This document shows, piece after piece, positions 5,423-8,592 of a DNA stretch of 8,592 nucleotides. Under the pieces are notes generated by a model. That model was not told where the DNA came from. It saw only the letters and a list, made by a program, of their open reading frames with translations, and made no database searches. The position numbers and the translations under genes were made by a program. The stretch is from an uncultured delta proteobacterium (GTDB lineage Bacteria > Myxococcota_A > Bradymonadia > REDH01). Each line of letters starts with the position of its first letter. The first letter of the stretch is position 1. The DNA is taken from assembly GCA_903912275.1 (NCBI GenBank), contig CAIWGR010000204.1, positions 1 to 8,592 of the forward strand, in the 5' to 3' direction.

Positions 5423-6349
5423 TCAGCCGGCCGTACGCACAAGCGAGGTCGCTGCGGACGGGGGCACCCCCAAGAAGGCTGCAAGCTTCACCAGAATGCG
5501 CGCCTCAAGCTGCCGAGCCCGCTCGCGGCTCACCTTGAAGCGGTCGCCCAGCGACTGCAGCGTCTCGGGCTCATCTGCCACCAGACGACAGCGCCAGATT
5601 TCGAGATCGCGACCCGAGAGCTGTGCCGAAAACGAGGCGAACTGGGCCATCATCTGCGACTCCGACTCCTGCGACGCAACCTGCTCGTCGACCGCCTCCG
5701 CTCCGCTCGGGATGATGTCGCCCAGCGACCCCCGCTCGCCGTCCTCAATCGGCGCGTCAATGGAGGCCTCCCGGCCCGAGAGCCGGACCTCCATCTCCCT
5801 GACCTCCACCTCTTTGACGCCCAGCGCCCGCGCCAGCATCGAAGCCGTCGGAACGAGCCCCTGCTGTTGCAGACGGTCCTTCTCTCGGCGGAGGTTGTAG
5901 AAAAGCTTCCGCTGCGCCTGCGTGGTCCCCACCTTCACCAGTTTGTGGTTATCCATCAGGTACTTGAGGATATAGGCCCGAATCCACCACTGCGCGTAGC
6001 TCGAGAGCCGAATGTTCCGCTCGGGGTCGAACTTACGGATGCCGTGCAGCAGCCCCACGTTCCCTTCTTGGATGATGTCGAGCAGCGAGGTCCGGCCCGT
6101 CGGATACTCCCGCGCAATCTTCACTACCAGCCGCAGGTTGGCATTTACGAGCCGCGACTCCGCTACCTTCGACCCGGTCTCCCGGAAGTGGCGTGCAAGC
6201 ACCCCCTCCTCCTCGACCGTCAGGGGAACATGCCGACGGATCTCATAGAGGTAGCGGGCGACCGCATCCATCGCGACGCCGCTCTCCTCGCGCGCCGGAA
6301 CACCCGACTGCGAGACCATCCTCATCTCCTGCTCATTGCGCATTGGCAT
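5423..6349 (-). CDS. rpoH: RNA polymerase sigma factor, RpoH (sigma-32) type
   Basis: The protein has 308 residues, with no region 1.1. The first 28 or so are family-unlike. Region 1.2/2.1 starts at ARYLYEIRRHVPLT (31-44). Region 2 contains LVNANLRLVVKIA (67-79), DIIQEGNVGL (91-100), the core-binding area, and KFDPERNIRLSSYAQWWIRA (106-125) for -10 recognition. The RpoH-box signature QRKLFYNLR (146-154) is present and separates it from RpoD and RpoS. Region 3 follows, then region 4.2 with a helix-turn-helix, TLQSLGDRFKVSRERARQLE (263-282), for -35 contact. RpoH directs RNA polymerase to heat-shock promoters. Its divergent neighbour dnaJ fits that role, because DnaK/DnaJ restrain sigma-32 in E. 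coli. Some organisms carry several RpoH-like paralogs with developmental or stress roles, so this may be one of them. ATG 6349 has GGAGG 5 nt upstream; the in-frame GTG at 6364 lies before that site and is rejected. Confidence 0.88.
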   Translation of the reverse strand: MPMRNEQEMRMVSQSGVPAREESGVAMDAVARYLYEIRRHVPLTVEEEGVLARHFRETGSKVAESRLVNANLRLVVKIAREYPTGRTSLLDIIQEGNVGLLHGIRKFDPERNIRLSSYAQWWIRAYILKYLMDNHKLVKVGTTQAQRKLFYNLRREKDRLQQQGLVPTASMLARALGVKEVEVREMEVRLSGREASIDAPIEDGERGSLGDIIPSGAEAVDEQVASQESESQMMAQFASFSAQLSGRDLEIWRCRLVADEPETLQSLGDRFKVSRERARQLEARILVKLAAFLGVPPSAATSLVRTAG

Positions 6350-6618
6350 GGCTTCCTCCGACACGATGCCCGATGTCAGTGCCGCCGGCCGGAAAGGGCC
6401 CGCGAGGTCGACCGCGTGCGAGGGGTTTCAGGGAGGAGAACGCCCGTACGGCCATCCTTCTTCCCTGCCCTCTTCGATGCGTCGAGCGGCCCGGAGATTC
6501 GCGCTCGCCGACCCTCGTTCCGATCCTCCCGCTGTGCGCCTCGCCACAATGGCTGTTTGACATCGCCCGCCCGGTGCCTATCGCAGCCCGCTCGCGCAAC
6601 CCGAACTTGAGCAAACCC
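6350..6618. promoter_or_regulatory. Divergent rpoH/dnaJ control region
   Basis: These 269 bp lie between the start codons of the sigma factor (minus) and dnaJ (plus). They hold the dnaJ promoter candidate at 6557-6584. On the minus strand a TCTCCTCCCTGAAA stretch (about 6425-6438) resembles the E. coli sigma-32 -35 element but lacks a matching CCCCAT-type -10. I see no CIRCE inverted repeat, riboswitch or terminator. Short reading frames here lack coding character. Confidence 0.5.
6557..6584 (+). promoter_or_regulatory. Probable dnaJ promoter (TTGACA - 16 bp - TATCGC)
   Basis: A perfect vegetative -35 hexamer TTGACA (6557-6562) is followed after 16 bp by TATCGC (6579-6584), which matches the -10 consensus at its first three bases. 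Initiation near 6591 would give a leader of about 28 nt to the dnaJ ATG. This is a sigma-70-type rather than sigma-32-type match, so dnaJ may have housekeeping transcription in addition to any heat-shock control. Confidence 0.45.
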
Positions 6619-7737
6619 ATGAGCGAAAAGGCAAACCTCTACGACGTCCTGGGCGTGGCCAAGGATGCATCTGCCGATGACATCAAGAAGGCCTATCGCG
6701 CACAGGCGCTCAAGTTCCACCCCGACCGCAACCCGGGCGACAAGGCGGCCGAGGAGAAGTTCAAGCTCGCAGCCGAGGCCTATGGCGTCCTCTCCGATGC
6801 CGAAAAGCGGGCACGCTACGACCGCTTTGGAGATGCGGGGCTCGGGAGCGGCGGTGGCCAAGGCTACTCCTCCGAAGATGTCTTCTCGAACTTCGGCGAC
6901 ATCTTCTCCGAGTTCTTCCAGTTCGGCGGCCAGCGCCGCGACCCCAACGCCCCCCAGCGGGGAGCCGACCTTGAACTCGGCATGCGCCTGCCCTTCGACG
7001 TCGCCGTCCACGGCGCCGACAAGGAGGTCAAGGTGGCCCGCGACGAGTCCTGCACAACCTGCAGCGGCTCCGGCGCCGAGGCTGGCAGCAAGCCCACAGC
7101 CTGCTCGAGCTGTGGAGGCTCGGGCCAGGTACGCCACAGCCAGGGCTTCTTCACCGTCCAGTCCACCTGCCCGCGCTGCAAAGGGCGCGGCACCATCATC
7201 TCCAATCCCTGCAAGCCCTGCGGCGGCCGCGGCACCACCAAGGTGGAGCGCACCGTCAAGGTGAAGATCCCCGCAGGCATCGACACCGGGCAGCGACTCC
7301 GCCTCCGCGGCGAAGGTGCAGCGGGCACCAAGGGTGGCCCGAGCGGCGACCTCTTCATCATCTTCGAGGTGCAGGCCCACGATGTCTTCGAGCGCGACGG
7401 TGCCGACATCCACCTCGAACTCCCTATCGACTTCTCCACCGCTGCGCTCGGCGGCTCCGTCGACATCCCCACCCTCGACGGAACGACAACGGTCGAGGTC
7501 AAGGCAGGAACGCAGCCGGGCGACCGCAAGCGGCTTGCCGGAAAGGGCATCCCCATCGTCAACCGCAAGGACCGTGGCGACCTCCACATCCACTTCAAGC
7601 TCGAGGTACCCAAGTCGCTCTCCTCAGAGCAGCGACGCATCATCGAAGAGCTGCGCGAGGCGAGCGGCCACAAGCAGAGCTCACGCCCCTCCTTCTTCGA
7701 CAAGCTCAAAGACCTCTTCGACCCCTCCGACGACTGA
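6619..7737 (+). CDS. dnaJ: Chaperone protein DnaJ (Hsp40, type I)
   Basis: The protein has 372 residues, close to the usual length, and has the complete type I architecture. The J-domain (about 6-70) has HPD at 34-36, which stimulates DnaK ATPase activity. A short Gly/Phe-rich stretch (71-104) includes EDVFSNFGDIFSEFF. The zinc-binding domain (145-206) has all four C-x2-C-x-G-x-G repeats, starting at Cys145, Cys162, Cys184 and Cys198, to bind two zinc ions. The two substrate-binding beta domains then follow (about 113-144 plus 207-330), with VKVKIPAGIDTGQRLRLRGEG at the expected place, and a C-terminal dimerisation tail. It delivers unfolded clients to DnaK in the cytoplasm. ATG 6619 starts the J-domain directly; only a weak GAG ribosome-binding motif precedes it, and upstream in-frame sequence is non-coding in character. 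dnaK and grpE are not in the window. It is divergent from the RpoH-type gene and convergent, by 4 bp, with the metallopeptidase gene. Confidence 0.97.
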   Translation: MSEKANLYDVLGVAKDASADDIKKAYRAQALKFHPDRNPGDKAAEEKFKLAAEAYGVLSDAEKRARYDRFGDAGLGSGGGQGYSSEDVFSNFGDIFSEFFQFGGQRRDPNAPQRGADLELGMRLPFDVAVHGADKEVKVARDESCTTCSGSGAEAGSKPTACSSCGGSGQVRHSQGFFTVQSTCPRCKGRGTIISNPCKPCGGRGTTKVERTVKVKIPAGIDTGQRLRLRGEGAAGTKGGPSGDLFIIFEVQAHDVFERDGADIHLELPIDFSTAALGGSVDIPTLDGTTTVEVKAGTQPGDRKRLAGKGIPIVNRKDRGDLHIHFKLEVPKSLSSEQRRIIEELREASGHKQSSRPSFFDKLKDLFDPSDD

Positions 7738-7741
7738 GCCG

Positions 7742-8592
7742 CTACCGCGCTGCTACGAAGGCAGCCCGCAGCTCGGAAGAGGTGAGGCCACTCAGGCGAC
7801 AGAAGGCCGCTTCGACTGCCTCACCCTGAGCGGCAGCAGCATATGCGGTCAGAAGCGCCTCCAGCCCGAACCGCGACGCGAACCAGCCACCAATCGCTGC
7901 GGCAAGGCTGTCTCGCGCGACACGCGCCTCCCCATCGAGCGCCGCCTCGTCGCTCCGCTCCAGGTCGGCAATCCAGCCCGACCAGCCGACCGTTGACGGT
8001 GCAGCCGAAACGACCGGCAGCCCAGCAGCTGACATCATCGACCGGCTCCAGGTGAAAGCCACCGCCTCGCCCAGCCAGCCAGGCCCCCCGTAGGGCGCCC
8101 GCGTGGCCAGAAAGACGTGGGCCAACTCGTGCCAGACCACCTCGCGCTGCACCGCCTCAGGAAGCCCCTCCTCCACGCTCACAAGCCTGCCGAGCGTTAC
8201 GCCTACCGCCCCCTCCGCCCGCGCCTCGGCGAGCCGCGTCCGTGCTCGGATGGACCGTCCGAGCCGCTCGACCACCAGCCCCTCCGAGAGCCGCACGCCC
8301 GTGGCGGCCACGTAGGAGGCATAGGCAACGGAAACCGTCTCTCCGAAGGCCCCGGCACCCGTGCCGTCAGCGCTCCAGCGAAGCTCCGGCCACTGCGTTG
8401 ACTGCACCTGCGGGCGGCGAGCCAGGCCATTCACGTCGGCGAGCAGCGGGGCGTCGCCATCCTGCGAGAGGAGCGCGGACGCCTCGGCCTCGAGCCCCGC
8501 CCGGAGCAGCGCCCGCGCCGCCACCGCGCGACGCTCCGGTGAAGGCGCCAGCTCCGAGGCCCGAACCAGGCAGCGTGCGGCATCCTCGAACC
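7742..8592 (-). CDS. Peptidase MA-like (gluzincin) zinc metallopeptidase with TPR-like N-terminus, 5'-partial
   Basis: The reading frame is open to the right edge, so the true start lies outside; a GTG at 8524 is internal. The first visible residues (DAARCLVRASELAP, then AARALLRAGLEAEASALL) look like helical TPR-type repeats. The catalytic part carries HELAH (encoded at 8117-8131) with VQREVVW before it and, 17 residues after the last His, a Glu in GWLGEAVAF. This is the HExxH...E gluzincin pattern: two His and the distal Glu bind zinc, and the Glu of HExxH is catalytic. The arrangement resembles peptidase MA-type proteins. The substrate is unknown, and whether it is exported cannot be seen because the N-terminus is missing. 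The C-terminal part (FASRFGLEALLTAYAAAAQG and onward) fits the helical bundle common after the active site. Its stop lies 4 bp from the dnaJ stop, so the pair converges without room for an ordinary terminator between them. Confidence 0.8.
   Translation of the reverse strand, partial: FEDAARCLVRASELAPSPERRAVAARALLRAGLEAEASALLSQDGDAPLLADVNGLARRPQVQSTQWPELRWSADGTGAGAFGETVSVAYASYVAATGVRLSEGLVVERLGRSIRARTRLAEARAEGAVGVTLGRLVSVEEGLPEAVQREVVWHELAHVFLATRAPYGGPGWLGEAVAFTWSRSMMSAAGLPVVSAAPSTVGWSGWIADLERSDEAALDGEARVARDSLAAAIGGWFASRFGLEALLTAYAAAAQGEAVEAAFCRLSGLTSSELRAAFVAAR

Noticed and set aside
6425..6438. Sigma-32-like -35 element (TCTCCTCCCTGAAA on the minus strand) upstream of the sigma gene
   Set aside because: It resembles the E. 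coli element, but no CCCCAT-type -10 lies at suitable spacing, so it is not listed as a promoter.
4403..6610. A 735-codon plus-strand open frame opposite the sigma, TrpC-like and adjacent region
   Set aside because: It is an antisense shadow produced by high GC: composition is Arg/Pro/His/Leu-rich, there is no domain, and it spans three well-supported minus-strand genes and their spacers.
6350..6618. CIRCE/HrcA operator upstream of dnaJ
   Set aside because: I looked for the TTAGCACTC-N9-GAGTGCTAA type inverted repeat and found nothing similar.
6376..7593. A 405-codon minus-strand open frame opposite dnaJ
   Set aside because: dnaJ is certain on the plus strand; the antisense product is a low-complexity Gly/Ala/Asp/Val mix.

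Overview
The window is GC-rich, tightly packed bacterial chromosome with strong G/C third-position bias. It carries eight protein-coding genes, two of them cut by the window edges. I see no rRNA, tRNA, CRISPR array, insertion sequence or phage gene. The mix suggests a proteobacterial or deltaproteobacterial-grade organism (Myxococcota or Bradymonadota-like): an RpoH-type sigma factor with the RpoH box, secreted proteins of unknown function, and a lipoprotein with a short C-x5-C-x5-C-x4-C segment. That assignment is an inference from protein style, not a phylogenetic result.

Left part (1-1808): a divergent pair concerned with envelope thiol redox chemistry. On the minus strand is a DsbD-like electron transporter (C-terminus outside the window) whose thioredoxin domain lies before the membrane domain. 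On the plus strand, 65 bp away, is an exported PDZ-thioredoxin (TlpA/ResA-like) protein that could receive its electrons.

Middle part (1793-6349): five genes in a row on the minus strand. In transcription order they are an RpoH-like sigma factor, a highly degenerate indole-3-glycerol-phosphate-synthase-like protein, an SRPBCC-fold protein 3 bp behind it, an exported protein with a poly-glutamate tail, and a lipoprotein with a possible glycosidase-like barrel. A 195-bp gap with a possible promoter and two dyad symmetries separates the sigma gene from the other four, which are spaced 3, 56 and 61 bp apart and look co-transcribed.

Right part (6350-8592): dnaJ diverges from the sigma gene across a 269-bp intergenic region that holds a good TTGACA promoter candidate. 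It ends 4 bp from a convergent gene for a TPR-like/HExxH zinc-metallopeptidase whose N-terminus lies beyond the right edge. The sigma factor and DnaJ side by side make this a protein-quality-control locus. DnaJ assists DnaK and, in well-studied proteobacteria, also restrains sigma-32.

No gene-free stretch exceeds 300 bp. The most unusual item is the TrpC-like protein, whose aligned catalytic residues are largely replaced while the surrounding fold signature is preserved.
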